A DNA stretch of 64,000 bases from Elephas maximus indicus (Eukaryota; Chordata; Mammalia; Proboscidea; Elephantidae). Of this stretch, positions 1 through 10,011 are shown piece after piece. Positions within the stretch are counted from its first letter, which is position 1. Each line of letters starts with the position of its first letter. Under the pieces are notes generated by a model. That model worked only from the letters and a program-made list of their open reading frames with translations. It had not been told where the DNA came from and made no database searches. The stretch is taken from the NCBI RefSeq assembly GCF_024166365.1, contig NC_064820.1, positions 60,179,501 through 60,243,500 on the forward strand, in the 5' to 3' direction. A program made the translations under genes and the position numbers.

Positions 1-550
1 CCAACCTCTGTAATTCAAAGTGAATTATGGAAATGCATTTCTTTTTCCCTACTTGTGTAATTCAATTCAGTGTTCTTATTCCTCAACAAAACCCTTACTA
101 TTATTAGCTGAAAGCATGAGTTTATGATCATTAAAAAAAAAAAATCTATGGATCTCTTCCATGGAATTTATTTGCTCTTCAGTACTATCTTTCCCTCCAG
201 GGACTCATTACTCATTTACACATCTAGAAAGTAAATAATGTGCCATTAATTGGAGAAAAATGCAGCCTCCAATTCATGGCACCAGGATATGCTTTTTTTA
301 AAAAAAAAAAAAAAAAAAAAAGACAAGCATTTGGAAATAGAATACTTTAAAAGGAAAAGATCAGAACTTGCTTTTCAATGAGTTGAGAACAACAGGCACA
401 TTGTAGCCTCAAGCAAGGGTCTTACAAACAGTTCAGGGGGAAAAAATCCGTAATGGACTACTATAAGCTCAAGATTAAACATTCTTGGATTTCAGATGCA
501 TTTCAATTTCTTTCGTAATTTGAATACCTATTTCCAAATTTAATCATGAC
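1..550. other. Unclassified AT-rich DNA
   Basis: No gene or repeat family is recognised. A T7/A21 tract lies at about 292-321 and a short A run at about 133-144. The stretch ends where the first SINE begins. Confidence 0.5.
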
Positions 551-690
551 TTTGAGCTATGGCTGCTAACCAAAAGTTCAGCAGTTCGAATCTGCCAGCT
601 GTTTCTTGAAAACCTTATGGGGCAATTCTACTCATTCCTATAGGGTTGCTATGGTTCGGAATCCACTCGACAGCAACTGTTTTATTTTAT
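551..690 (+). mobile_element. AfroSINE-type SINE, 5' truncated
   Basis: Reads in the sense direction from the tRNA-like part (ctaaccaaaagttcagcag, B-box-like gttcgaat) into the tail gctatggttcggaat and actcgacagcaact, which matches the RTE 3' end. The first 20 or so bases of the head are missing. It ends in a T-rich run. Confidence 0.88.
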
Positions 691-696
691 TTTTTT

Positions 697-1112
697 TAAC
701 TAATGCTGCTTTAACAGAAATACCACAAGTGGATGGCTTTAACAATCAGAAATTTATTTTCTCACAATTTAGGAGGCTAGAAGTCCAAACTCAGGGCACC
801 GGCTCTAGGGGAAGGCTTTCTTTCTCTTTCAGCTCTGGGGGAAGATCTTTGTCTCTTCAGCTTTTGTTTCCTGATTCCTTAGAGACCTCCATGTGGCTTG
901 GCATCAGTCTTCTTCCAACTCTGCTCACTCACTTACTTATTTAATCTCTTTATATCTCAAAAGAGATTGACTCAAGACGCACCCTGCACTAATCCCACCT
1001 CACTTACATAACAAACACAACCCATTCCCAAATGGAATTATAACCATAGCATAGAAGTTAAGATTCATAACACGTATTTTTGGAAGACACAATTCAATCC
1101 ACAACAAGTAGT
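697..1112 (-). mobile_element. MaLR (MLT1-like) solo LTR
   Basis: On the minus strand it starts with ttgtggattgaattgtgtc and ends with the typical MLT1 3' part: a cctaaattgtgagaaaataaatttc polyadenylation region (read in pieces) and gccatccacttgtggtattt. The same family occurs at 6297-6675 and 63368-63802 (minus) and 3530-3801 (plus). It is an old ERVL-MaLR LTR; no internal region is attached. Confidence 0.78.
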
Positions 1113-1117
1113 AGTCA

Positions 1118-1655
1118 TGTGATGGTTAAGGTGGTGTGTCAACTTGACTGGGCCATAATTCTCAGGGTTTGGCAATTGTATGATGTTGTGATCATTTCAC
1201 ATGATGAGATTTGTTATAATGTGACCGCCTCCATGATAGGATCTGCTGTGAGTAGCCAATCAGTTGAAAGGGTGTTTCCTTGGGCACGTGGCCTGCATCG
1301 AATATAAGTAGACTTTCTGGCAAGGCTCGTGGGCTTTTGCTCTGGATCCTGCAGCTAGCTCCTGTTCATCCTGGAACTTGAGCTAGCAGTTTACCTGTGG
1401 TCTTGCCTGCCAATCTTGGTATTCGTCAATCTTCGCAGCCTGTGAGCAAGAGCTCTGCTGTCTGACCTGCCTGTCTTGGGTTTCCACAGCCCCTGCAGCT
1501 ATGTGAATCAGGAGAAGCCTCTATACTGACCTATGGACTTGGGATGTTCCAGCCTCTACAACCACGTGAGCCATTTCCTTGATATAAATCTCTCTCTCTA
1601 TATATATTTATATGCTTTATTAGTTTTGCTCCTCTAGAGAACCCAGCCTAAGACA
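1118..1655 (+). mobile_element. Solo LTR-like element with 5-bp target duplication
   Basis: Begins TGTGATGGTTAAGG and ends CCTAAGACA, so it has TG...CA ends. The 5-bp flanks are agtca (1113-1117) and aatca (1656-1660), one mismatch. A TATA-like aatataag lies near 1300 and a polyadenylation-like gatataaatctc near 1582. A second copy lies at 44624-45177. Ends, 5-bp flanks and signals fit an ERVL/MaLR-type solo LTR; the exact family is not identified. Confidence 0.72.
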
Positions 1656-2109
1656 AATCATTTTAACTAGAAATGGCAGCATATTTCTTCGACAGCTATT
1701 GGCCTATGGTCCATTTGGCACCATAGGGAAAATTCTTTCTAGCATTCTCTGGGTTGAGGAGGGTAGGACACGTTTGGATTCATTAAGACTGTGGCACAGG
1801 ACCTAGCTCATCATAAAATGGCTACAAGAATTCTGTCTGTGTATCTCACCTATTCCAAAGGACAAGCATTCCCTGACTTATAGTCATTAATCTTGTAAGC
1901 ATCTCAGGAATGCAAATGATTGATTGCCCTGTGCTGGGCTGTCAAGACCAGGTGTCCCTGAAGACCACGATAGAACTGCTCAAGCTGTCAAGTGTTTTTC
2001 TCATAGCAAACCAGGGATGAGGTTAATAATGATACCTAACATTTACCCACGGCACTGGGTTTTTTGCTGGGGTTTTAACATTTACCCAACCCCCAGGGCC
2101 CTCCATATT
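1656..2109. other. Unclassified DNA
   Basis: No gene or repeat recognised in this stretch. The short open frames are not supported by any family resemblance. Confidence 0.45.
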
Positions 2110-2290
2110 TAGGGAGCATTTATTTTGAGTGAAGAACTGTTTTCAGCACTTTACACATGTGAATACATTTACGCCTAACAATAATATAAGGGAAGTACAA
2201 TAAGGTCCCTATTTTATGCAGGAGAAAACTGAGACGTGAAGAGGTTATGCTACTTCCCAAGGTCCAAGAGCCCATTTGGTCTGACTCTAA
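2110..2290 (-). mobile_element. MIR SINE remnant
   Basis: Contains the reversed MIR core: ccctattttatgcaggagaaaactgag followed by gaggttatgctacttcccaaggtc (read in pieces), matching the MIR pattern of Ser/Arg-tRNA-derived ancient SINEs. Strongly diverged. Confidence 0.75.
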
Positions 2291-2359
2291 AGCAGTGTTA
2301 GCCAATTGGAATATAACATGAGCTACATATGTAATTTTATATTTTCTAGGCCCCTATGG

Positions 2360-3441
2360 TTTTCACTGGCTAATGCTTTTCAGAAGTAGACTGCTGGGTC
2401 CTTCTCCCTGGAATGGGAATTCCAGAACACTTAATTGTGCTCATGAGGAGCCTTTACATAGGTCAAGAGGCAGTTGTTTGGACAGAACAAGGGGACACTG
2501 ATTAGTTTAAAGTCAAGAAAGGCGTGCGTCAGGGTTGTATTCTTTCACCATACCTATTCAATCTGTATGCTGAGCAAATAATACGAGAAGCTGGACTATA
2601 TGAAGAAGAATGGGGCATCAGGATTGGAGGAAGACTCATTAACAACCGGGTTATGCAGATGACACAACCTTGCTTGCTGAAAGTGAAGAGGACTTGAAGC
2701 ACTTACTGATGAACATCAAAGACCACAGCCTTCAGTATGGATTCCATCGCAACATAAAGAAAACAAAAATCCTCACAACTGGACCAATAAGCAACATCAT
2801 GATAAACAGAGGAAAGATTGAAGTTGTCAAGGATTTCACTTTACTTGGTTCCAGAGTCAACAGCCATGGAAGCAGTAGTCAAGAAATCAAAAGACTCATC
2901 ACATTGGGCAAATCTGCTGCAAAAGACCCCTTTAGAAGAGCAAAGATGTCACCTTGAAGACTAAGGTGTGACTGATCCAAGCCATGGTATTTTCAATCAT
3001 ATCATATGCATGTGGAAGCTGGACAATGAATAAGGAAGACCGAAGAATTGATGCCTTTGAATTGTGGTGTTGGCGAAGAATATTGAATATACCGTGGACT
3101 GCGAAAAGAATGAACAAATCTGTCTTGGAAGAAGTACAACCAGAATGCTCCTTAGAAGCAAGGATGGCGAGACTGAGTCTTACATACTTTGGACATGTTG
3201 TCTGGACATGTTGTCAGGAGGGATCAGTCCCATGAGAAGGACATCATGATTGGCAGAGTACAGGGTCAGTGGAAAAGAGGAAGACCCCCAACGAGGTAGA
3301 TTCACACAGTGGCTGCAACAATGAGCTCAAGCATAACAACTATTATAAGGATGGCTCAGGACTGGGCTGTGTTTCATTCTGTTGTGCATAGGGCTGCTAT
3401 GAGTTGGAACCAACTCAATGGCACCTAACAACAACAACAAC
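2360..3441 (+). mobile_element. RTE-clade LINE, 5' truncated (copy A)
   Basis: RTE (BovB-related) non-LTR element covering the end of RT and the 3' tail. Translated pieces include VRQGCILSPYLFNLYAE-like sequence near 2520-2570, AESEEDLKHLL and QYGFHRNIKKTKILTTGPIS (2670-2790) and SWTMNKEDRRIDAFELWCWR (about 3020-3080). The YADD box is present in DNA (gttatgcagatgac, about 2649) but a frameshift precedes it. The tail ends in a (aac)n run at 3421-3441. A 12-bp duplication, aggcccctatgg, lies at 2348-2359 and 3442-3453. The first 50 bases inside that duplication (2360-2410) are not RTE but an inverted SINE-like piece. Not functional. Confidence 0.93.
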
Positions 3442-3458
3442 AGGCCCCTATGGGGCCC

Positions 3459-3526
3459 CTGGAAACCCTGGTGGTGTAGTGGTTAAGAGCTCAGCAGTTC
3501 GAATGCACCAGGCACTCCTTGGAAGC
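3459..3526 (+). mobile_element. AfroSINE-type SINE head fragment
   Basis: Starts ggaaaccctggtggtgtagt, then gttaagagct joins directly to cagcagttcgaat, so the anticodon stem-loop region is deleted. The sequence leaves the SINE after ggcactccttggaa. Confidence 0.8.
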
Positions 3527-3529
3527 AAG

Positions 3530-3801
3530 CAGAGTGGGGACCTCATACCAGCAAGAAAGCAGCACCAGGAGCAGAGCATGTCCTTTGGACCCAGGGTCCC
3601 TTCACCTAAGAAGCTTATAGACTAGGGGATGATTGATGACAAGGACCTTCCTCCAGAGCCAGCGGAGAGAAAGCCTTCCCTGGAGCTGATGCCCTGAATT
3701 TGGACTTGTATCCTATTTACTAAACTATGAGAGAATACATTTCTCTTTGTTAAAGCCATCCACTTGTGGTATTTCTGTTATGGCAGCACTAGATAACCAA
3801 G
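3530..3801 (+). mobile_element. MaLR-like LTR, plus orientation, 5' truncated
   Basis: The 3' half is clear: aaactatgagagaatacatttc, then gttaaagccatccacttgtg and gttatggcagcactagata, the sense form of the LTR seen reversed at 697-1112 and 6297-6675. Its 3' end abuts, at 3802, the 3' end of a MaLR internal region lying on the opposite strand, which is not the normal arrangement. Confidence 0.7.
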
Positions 3802-3802
3802 G

Positions 3803-5256
3803 CAGCTTCCTTGTCCATGACTGAACTGGGCAGAACTGGTTCAAAACTCTGCTTTAGGTGTACTACACCCTGGGGCAAAATTCCTCTCCACTTGTGAACC
3901 TGTGAAATCTAGAATGCAAGCTATCTGCTTCCAAAGTAAATAGAACAGGCACATGGTAGACACTTACAATACAAATGGGAGAAATTGGAGGAAAAGAAGG
4001 GATAACAGGTACCAAGAAAGTTGAAAACCCAGCAGAACAAATTACATTAGCTCTCAAGATTTGAAAATAATCCTCTGTTCTCTGAGACCATCTGGGCAAT
4101 GACCCCACCCTCCAGATTCTGGGTGTTGGCCATTCCTTCTAGATTCTGATGGAGACCTCTCAGCCCTGGGCTTCAGCTCTGCTTTCCAGGTCTGCAGGGA
4201 TGGCAACTCTGCTCCCCTGGCCTTGGGCAGCCCCATTTTCCTAGTCCATCTGAGTGATGACCCTACTCCCTTGGCCCTGGCAGACACTGTTCTTCTGCCC
4301 TTTGGGCATGGAAGTCCCACCCCCTCAATTTTGGATGGCATCCTCATCCCCCCGGTACACCTTAATGGCAGCCCCACACTCCAGAAAGAGCTAGCGAAGA
4401 TCTGACTGTTTGAAATCTAGAAGGCTGTAGCCCCAACCTTTGAGATCCAGGAGTCCATGACCCTGCCCTTTGAAACCAAGAAGGCCCTGCTTTCTGTGCA
4501 TCTTCCAATATTTCTGCTGATCTCTGAGCTGCTCCAAGGATGCTTTTCTTTTTCTTTTCCTACAACAGGTGTAGCTTCTCTGGCCAGTTTCCTGCCTGTA
4601 GAATTCCAAGAGACAAACAGTTATTTCCTTTTGTTCTTTCTCTGTTCCTTTCAGTCTAAGCTAATGTGTTTTCTGCTGTCGTAGTTAGTTAGACCCATCA
4701 GTCATAGATTTAATGTCTTTAACAAAAGATTGTGTAGCCACGTCCTTGGTGAACATTCTAGGACATGTGTCCTTAGTTTCTACAATGGAATTCTCCAAGT
4801 TTCTAAGTTCTGTTTTCATTTTTCACAGTTCATTTTTAAGTCCATCCCTTTGCTTTCACATTTTGCTATAGTGACAAGGAGAAACCACATGGCCTCTTTA
4901 AGACTTTGCTTAGAAATCTCCTCAGCCAGATATCCAAGTTCATCACTTACAAGTTGTACCTTCCACCAAGCTTTTGAACATACTTCAGACAAATTCTTTG
5001 CCACTTCATAAAAAGCATCATCCTTCTTCCATTGTCCAGTCACATGTTCATCATTTTCTTCTAAAGTCTCACCAGAAGCACATCTAGCATTCACACTTCT
5101 AGCGACATTCTGTTGCTGGCACCTTATGTATTCTCTAAGATGATAGAGACTCTCTCTATGCCTCTCCTCACTTCCTTCTGAGCCCTCACCGGAATTGCCT
5201 TTGACGTTCATAGTTCTACCAATAGTCTCTTCAAGGCACTCTAGGCTTTTACATTA
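3803..5256 (-). mobile_element. MaLR internal region (THE1/MST/MLT1-int type)
   Basis: Read on the minus strand this follows the order known for MaLR internal sequences: ccttgaagagactattgg, a gag-like fossil block, a glycine-rich degenerate part, and a 3' part with tgttctgctgggttttcaac and ggttcacaagtggagaggaa. Its missing 5' end is at 6209-6296 and its 5' LTR at 6297-6675; the block 5257-6208 was inserted later. MaLR elements are non-autonomous ERVL relatives and have no working genes. Confidence 0.78.
4816..5211 (-). pseudogene. MaLR internal coding fossil
   Basis: A 131-codon open stretch on the minus strand inside the MaLR internal region. The central part, with LVSDELGYLAEEISKQS, is the block conserved among MaLR internal sequences. 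Such elements lost autonomy long ago, so the open frame is residual. No function is implied. Confidence 0.6.
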
Positions 5257-5300
5257 AAATCCCCATTGCTGTGGAGTCAATTTCGACTCACAGCAACTCT
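5257..5300 (-). mobile_element. SINE tail fragment
   Basis: ccccattgctgtggagtcaa and tttcgactcacagcaactct are the reversed SINE/RTE tail. Followed by a short (ttg)n run. Nothing of the SINE head remains. Confidence 0.7.
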
Positions 5301-5955
5301 ACCTTGTTGTTGTTGTAACTGAACTGTTCCAGGCCAGCTTGGCCTGGCCATAGAGACATGAAATGGGTGAAAGCGAAAGAAGAAGCTTTATTTGATTGGC
5401 CAAGCGAAAGAGCACACCAGGACTTGTGTTGCCAAGGTGGCTCCCAGAACAATAGCCCAAGAGGTTTATACGGGTGAAGTAAATTGGGTCTGGGGCCTTC
5501 AGGAATGCCTCGAGGTGGGGCCAGCTTGCTGACTGGTCTGGCCCCAAAAGGCATTTCCAGGGCAGTCCAGGCTTTCTGCACTAGCTCCAACTAAAAGGGG
5601 GATTCTCTCAAACAGGATCTTAGGCTCAGACCCTTCGCTTCTGAAAGTCTTCCCCCCATCTTGGGCCACGAAAGTTTGGTTCCATCCAGTGGGAGAAGAG
5701 TTCCAGGGTCACCCAAAGGACAGGGTCAATGGTTCTGCACATGTCAGGCAAGCCAGACAAGCCAGATCTAGTTCTTGCCAGTTTCAGCTGGTCCTGTGAC
5801 CCCAGTCTCTTGTTTTCCTAGTCTTGGCCAGAAACAGGAATCATACCTAAATAAGGAGATCCTTTTTTTTAAAGACAGAGAGTTAGTTCCTATATCACAG
5901 AAGATGACAGGCACAGCCCTTTGCCTATTCAAGATGGCAGGTGGCTTGCCGGTCT
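5301..5955 (-). mobile_element. ERV-type LTR inserted in the MaLR element
   Basis: On the minus strand there is a TATA-like cgtataaacctc (about 5469-5480) and a polyadenylation signal in tcaaataaagcttc (about 5382-5395), spaced as in a retroviral U3-R-U5. The 5' part contains a gaccctggaactcttctcc segment. The boundaries are approximate; the piece 5860-5955 is assigned with less certainty. It splits the MaLR internal region together with the neighbouring SINEs. Family not identified. Confidence 0.6.
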
Positions 5956-6030
5956 CGTTGTTGTGTGCCCTTGAGTCGATTCTGGCTCTTATCAACCCTA
6001 TAGAACAGTGTAGTACTGCCCAACCCTACA
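5956..6030 (-). mobile_element. SINE tail fragment
   Basis: cgttgttgtgtgcccttgag, then gtcgattctggctc and ctatagaacagtgtagtactg are the reversed tail of the AfroSINE/RTE type. It ends before the SINE middle. Confidence 0.75.
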
Positions 6031-6045
6031 TTAAACCCCCCCTCC

Positions 6046-6208
6046 CAAAAAAAACCCATTGCCCTGGAGTCGATTCTGACTCATAACAACGCTGTAGGAC
6101 AGAGTAGAACTGCCCCATAGAGTTTTCAAGGAGCACCTGGTGGATTCGAATTGCCGACCTTTTGGTTAGCAACCATAGCTCTTAACCACAATGCCACCAG
6201 GGTTTCCC
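6046..6208 (-). mobile_element. AfroSINE-type SINE, short form, near complete
   Basis: From A-rich tail (aaaaaaacccattgccctgg) to the head end gccaccagggtttccc. The B-box-like ggattcgaattgccgacc and A-box-like gctcttaaccac are both present in reverse. It marks the right edge of the block that interrupts the MaLR element. Confidence 0.92.
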
Positions 6209-6296
6209 TTAAAACACTTCCAACCTCCATCCATTACCCAATTCCAAAACCACTTCTACATTGTACGTATTTGTTAGAGCAACACTCCCACATCTC
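6209..6296 (-). mobile_element. MaLR internal region, 5' end
   Basis: On the minus strand it begins ttggtaccgagatgtgggag and continues gtggttttggaattgggtaa, the start of MaLR internal sequences right behind the 5' LTR. It is the displaced 5' end of the element at 3803-5256. Confidence 0.75.
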
Positions 6297-6675
6297 GGTA
6301 CCAAATTCTTAGTTATCTAGTGTTGCTATAATAAAAATACCACAAGTAGATGGCTTTAACAAACAGAAATTTATTTTCTCACAGTTCAGTGGGCTAGAAG
6401 TCTGAATTCAGAGTGCCTGCTCTAGAGGAAGGTTTCCTTTGTCAGCTCTAGAAGAAGGTCCTTGTCTCTTCTAAGCTTTTGCTCCTGGGCGATCTTCATG
6501 TGGCTTAGCATCTCTCTTGCCCTCTTAGCATCTCTACTTGGCTCACTTGTTTAGTCTCCTTTGTATCTCAAAAGAGATTGACTCAAGATACACCCTACAC
6601 TAATCTTGCCTTAACACAACAAAGACCACCCATTCCCAAATGGGATTATAACCATAAACACAGATGTTAAGATTT
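6297..6675 (-). mobile_element. MaLR 5' LTR of the broken element
   Basis: Same LTR family as 697-1112, with aaacagaaatttattttctc and cccattcccaaatgggatta, read in reverse. It is joined to the start of the internal region at 6296, so it is the 5' LTR of the minus-strand element. Its own 5' end is cut where a SINE head fragment starts at about 6676. Confidence 0.78.
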
Positions 6676-6700
6676 AACTATTGTGCCACTAGGGCTCCTT
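6676..6700 (-). mobile_element. SINE head fragment
   Basis: ctattgtgccactagggctc is the reversed SINE head end. Only about 25 bases remain. Confidence 0.6.
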
Positions 6701-6718
6701 AAAAGAGAGAGTAGGCAC

Positions 6719-6926
6719 CAACCAAAACCAAACCCACTACCGTTCAGTATTCTGACTCATAGCGACACTATAGGACAGAGTAGAACTGCCCCATAGGGTT
6801 TCCAAGGCTGTAAACTTTACCAAAGCAGACTGCCACATCCTTCTCCCATGGAGCAGCTGGTGGGTTCGAATCCCTGACTTTTCTGTTAGCAGCCAAGTGC
6901 TTAACCACTGTGTCACCAGGGCTCCT
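6719..6926 (-). mobile_element. AfroSINE-type SINE, extended form
   Basis: Contains the extra middle module (aaggctgtaaactttaccaa, gcagactgccacatccttct) that separates this form from the short form. Head end is gtgtcaccagggctcctt; tail end is accaaaaccaaacccac. Confidence 0.93.
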
Positions 6927-7097
6927 TTTTATATTGCAGCTCACAACAAATAGCACTTATATGACTAAATCAGAAGGATAATGAAACAATTTTTACTCTT
7001 ACTGCACTTACTGCATTCTGATTTTTTTTTCTAATCTGCTTTTTTAAAGGCTAGTTGTGACCCACTAAATCAATTTTATAACCCTTAATGAGTTGCA

Positions 7098-7262
7098 GGA
7101 CACCCTGGCGGCGTACCGGTTAAGTGCCACAGCAGCTAACCAAAAGGTCAGCAGTCTGAATCCACCAGGCACTCCTTGGAAACTCAATGGGGCAGGTCTA
7201 CTCTGCCCTATAAGGTCACTGTAAGTTGGAATCGACTGGACAGCAATGAGTTTTTTGGGTTT
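7098..7262 (+). mobile_element. AfroSINE-type SINE, short form
   Basis: ggacaccctggcggcgtacc through ctaaccaaaaggtcagcag to gttggaatcgactggacagc, then a T-rich run. Sense orientation, near full length. Confidence 0.92.
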
Positions 7263-7324
7263 TTTTAGTGAGTTGTGACCTGTAGTTTGGAAAACAATGT
7301 TAATAATGCTGGTTAGGCTCCCAG

Positions 7325-7460
7325 ACTACCCCCACAATTTACCTAGCTTCTTTGAGCCTCAGTTTCCTCCTCTGTAAAAAGAGGATAATAGGGGTACCCA
7401 TCTCATTGTGAAGACTGGATACATTAAAGCATATTAAGCACTTAGCAAGTTGTAGTGCAT
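7325..7460 (+). mobile_element. MIR SINE remnant
   Basis: gcttctttgagcctcagttt, cctcctctgtaaaaagagga and cccatctcattgtgaagact follow the MIR core and 3' part in sense orientation. Confidence 0.85.
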
Positions 7461-8794
7461 TCGTGAGCATACACTCACACACACAATAGCTTTTATTAAT
7501 AGTTTTATTTCAAAATACATCCAGCTCTTTCCTTGGACAAGTAAGACTTAAATCCCTGCTCTCAATATCCACTGATAAAGTGAACTAATCCTGCAGAGGA
7601 GAGTTAGAGGTGACTCATTGCTTCAGGAAAGCCAGGTTCCTTGTGATTAGGACTTGTGGGATTTCCACCTAGAAGTGGGCTTCTTAAAGCTGTGTGCCCA
7701 TACCAGGTTCTGCTAGGCTGTTTTCCTGCCTGCCTTTTTTTTTTCTGGTCTATTTTTTATCTGGCAGGGCCTGAGAGGGTTTGGGCATGTGCAGTATAAC
7801 CACATTTGCACAATCCTTGGGAAGCATTGGCCACTGCTACAAGCAAGCCCTCATATTCACTCACAGGTTCTGACCAGCCCCCATCGCTTCCTTTGACAGC
7901 AGGAGCTTTATGCTCCCATGCAAAAAAACCAGCTGTCAGTTTAAATTTCCCTAATCCAGCCAGATCCCAACTCGGCCAATCAACAGTAGCTATCTAGGGG
8001 AAGCCCATCTGTGAAATGCAGCAGTGTCCTTACTGGAATGACATGTCATAAAAATTAGTTTGGGCACTAATCTATGGAAGCTTTGTGCTGAGTCTAGGGA
8101 CTGTGAGGTCCCGGCTGGTGTCTTTCCCTTTGCCAAAGAGCTGGACCAGATGAGCAGCACCGAGCTTGAAAATACAAACTCCCCCACCTCCTGTCCCCCA
8201 GCCTTATGCTGTTCTCCAGGACCAGGGTGGAACCATACTCACCCCCTGAGTCCTCTGCTCCTGGCAGCTGGCTGCTGTGTCAGTCAATGGGGCTAAAGGG
8301 ATGGAGAGATGGAGGGATGCATAGACCTGTATCACGCTGTTGTTTTATTCTTTTTCGTGTGTGGGTTTTGTTGTTGTTTTTTAACTACAAAATGGCATAT
8401 TGACCCTTGTTAACTCTGATTTGTTTGAAAAGGACGACTGGCTCATTCCTAATAAGAAAGATTCTGCTACCGTAAGCTTCGCTCTCACCTCTGGAAGAAC
8501 AGCTGCTCTCAAAACATGTTCTTTGAACTGCTGAGAAAAATAAAGAATTCAGACTTCAATTTTGTTGTATTTTAATGGCCCAGATAAAGTTTTTCCTCTA
8601 GGAATTTCCTTTCGTGACCTGATTCCTCTCACTTGACACCAGCGTCTTCTGCCACTTTTTATCCCCCCCTAGGCTATTTCTTCCTTTCAGCCGCATCCCA
8701 GGGCCACAGAGGCGTTCAGGGGCAGGACTGAACGTGGCATATAGGTAGGTGCCTGCTCTCCTCCCAGGTTTGCTGAATATGGCCAGAAATGTGT
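7461..8794. other. Unclassified DNA
   Basis: No gene or repeat family is recognised over about 1.3 kb. Short open frames on both strands do not resemble known proteins. A T-run lies near 7736-7744. It is one of the larger repeat-poor stretches and could hold exons that I cannot see without alignment. Confidence 0.4.
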
Positions 8795-9110
8795 GGTTGT
8801 TAGCTGCTGTCAAGTCATCCCTGGACTCATGGCAACCCTACACAGAACAAAATACTGCCCGATTTTGCACCATCCCCATGATGGGTTGGGGATCAGATGG
8901 TTATAATCCATAAGGTTTTCACTGGCTCATTTTCAGAAGTAGACCACCAGGCCCTTCTTCCTAGTCCGTCTCAGTCTGGAAGCTCTGATGAAACCTGTTC
9001 AGCATCAGAGCAACATGCAAGTTTCTACTGATGAACAGGTGGTGGCTCTACATGAAGTGCACTGACCAGGAATCGAACCTGGTCTCCCACGTGGAAAGCG
9101 AGGATCCTCC
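8795..9110 (-). mobile_element. SINE with tRNA-Gly-like head and RTE-type tail
   Basis: On the minus strand the head reads ctcgctttccacgtgggaga and ccaggttcgattcctggtca, close to the 3' two-thirds of tRNA-Gly. The middle (gggcctggtggtctacttct) resembles that of the other SINE forms here and the tail (gggttgccatgagtccag) is the RTE-type tail. The usual Asn-like head is absent. About 315 bases; the 5' part of the tRNA region is lost. Confidence 0.82.
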
Positions 9111-9778
9111 TCTGTTCCCCTGGAAATGTGAGGGGCCGGCAACATCGCCCTGACTTCAAGGGGCCTGGGTTAGGAGGTGTGTTGCCCTCACATCAAGATC
9201 GTTAATCATGTTTAGTGGAACATGAATGCTTGCAGGCACCACCAGCACAGTAAGTCTGCAGCCTCACCTGCCTGGCAGCACAACCGGGGCCTCGCAATCT
9301 TGTTGCCACGATTTCTCTAGGTTTGCTTCACATTTGTTCAGTTTTTCAAATTATTTTTACTGAGTGTCTACTCTGTGCCAGGCATCGTTCCAGGTATCTT
9401 GGGATTCATTTCATTAAAGACTATTTACCACTCAGGCCAATGGAAGTGTCCATGAGGCTGATTTTGACCTGTTGAAATGCAAACTTTACAGAAATGAGCT
9501 CCAAAGAGCAGGAGCAGACCTCTCTGATGCTTAATTGACTGAATAACTGGATTTATTTGAGCCACTTGAAATAAATGGCATGAATTATAAATATTGACGT
9601 GTATTTTCAGACAATCAAATAGGCATTTTTATGTAAGCCCTGATTTTTATGTAATTTGGTTCTTGTTTAAAAAGATTTGGGCACCTTTCCTAGCAATATA
9701 TATCCTTTCTTGAGAACTTAGAAATGTAAGCTTTATAGTCAATTGAAAAGGAAAAAAAAAAAAAAAACTATCGTTCTA
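9111..9778. other. Mostly unclassified DNA
   Basis: A short MIR/L2-like piece lies at about 9345-9410 (gagtgtctactctgtgccag). An A-rich tract is at about 9750-9768 just before the next SINE. Nothing else is recognised. Confidence 0.45.
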
Positions 9779-9945
9779 AGGAAACCCTGGTGATGTAGTG
9801 GTTAAGTGCTACGGTTGCTAACCAAAGGGTTGGCAGTTCGAATCTGCCAGGCACTCCTTGGGAACTCTATGGGGCAGCTCTACTCTGTCCTATAGGGTGG
9901 CTATGAGTCGTAATCAACTAAATGGGCCTGGGTTTGGTTTTTGTA
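9779..9945 (+). mobile_element. AfroSINE-type SINE, short form
   Basis: aggaaaccctggtgatgtag to the tail gctatgagtcgtaatcaact and gggcctgggtttggttttt. The B-box-like ggcagttcgaatctgcc is intact. Confidence 0.93.
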
Positions 9946-10011
9946 ACATTTTTTTTTTTTGTATTCTAATAGGAAAAAACTTCAATTCTTTTTTTTTTTT
10001 TTTGAAGCATT

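Noticed and set aside
4054..4377. 107-codon minus-strand frame rich in Gly, Arg and Pro
   Set aside because: Part of the 3' non-coding portion of a MaLR internal region.
5288..5590. 100-codon minus-strand open frame
   Set aside because: It lies in the R-U5 and U3 part of an LTR and shows no retroviral protein motif.
9060..9110. tRNA-Gly-like sequence
   Set aside because: Only the 3' two-thirds are present and joined to SINE body, so it is a SINE head and not a gene.
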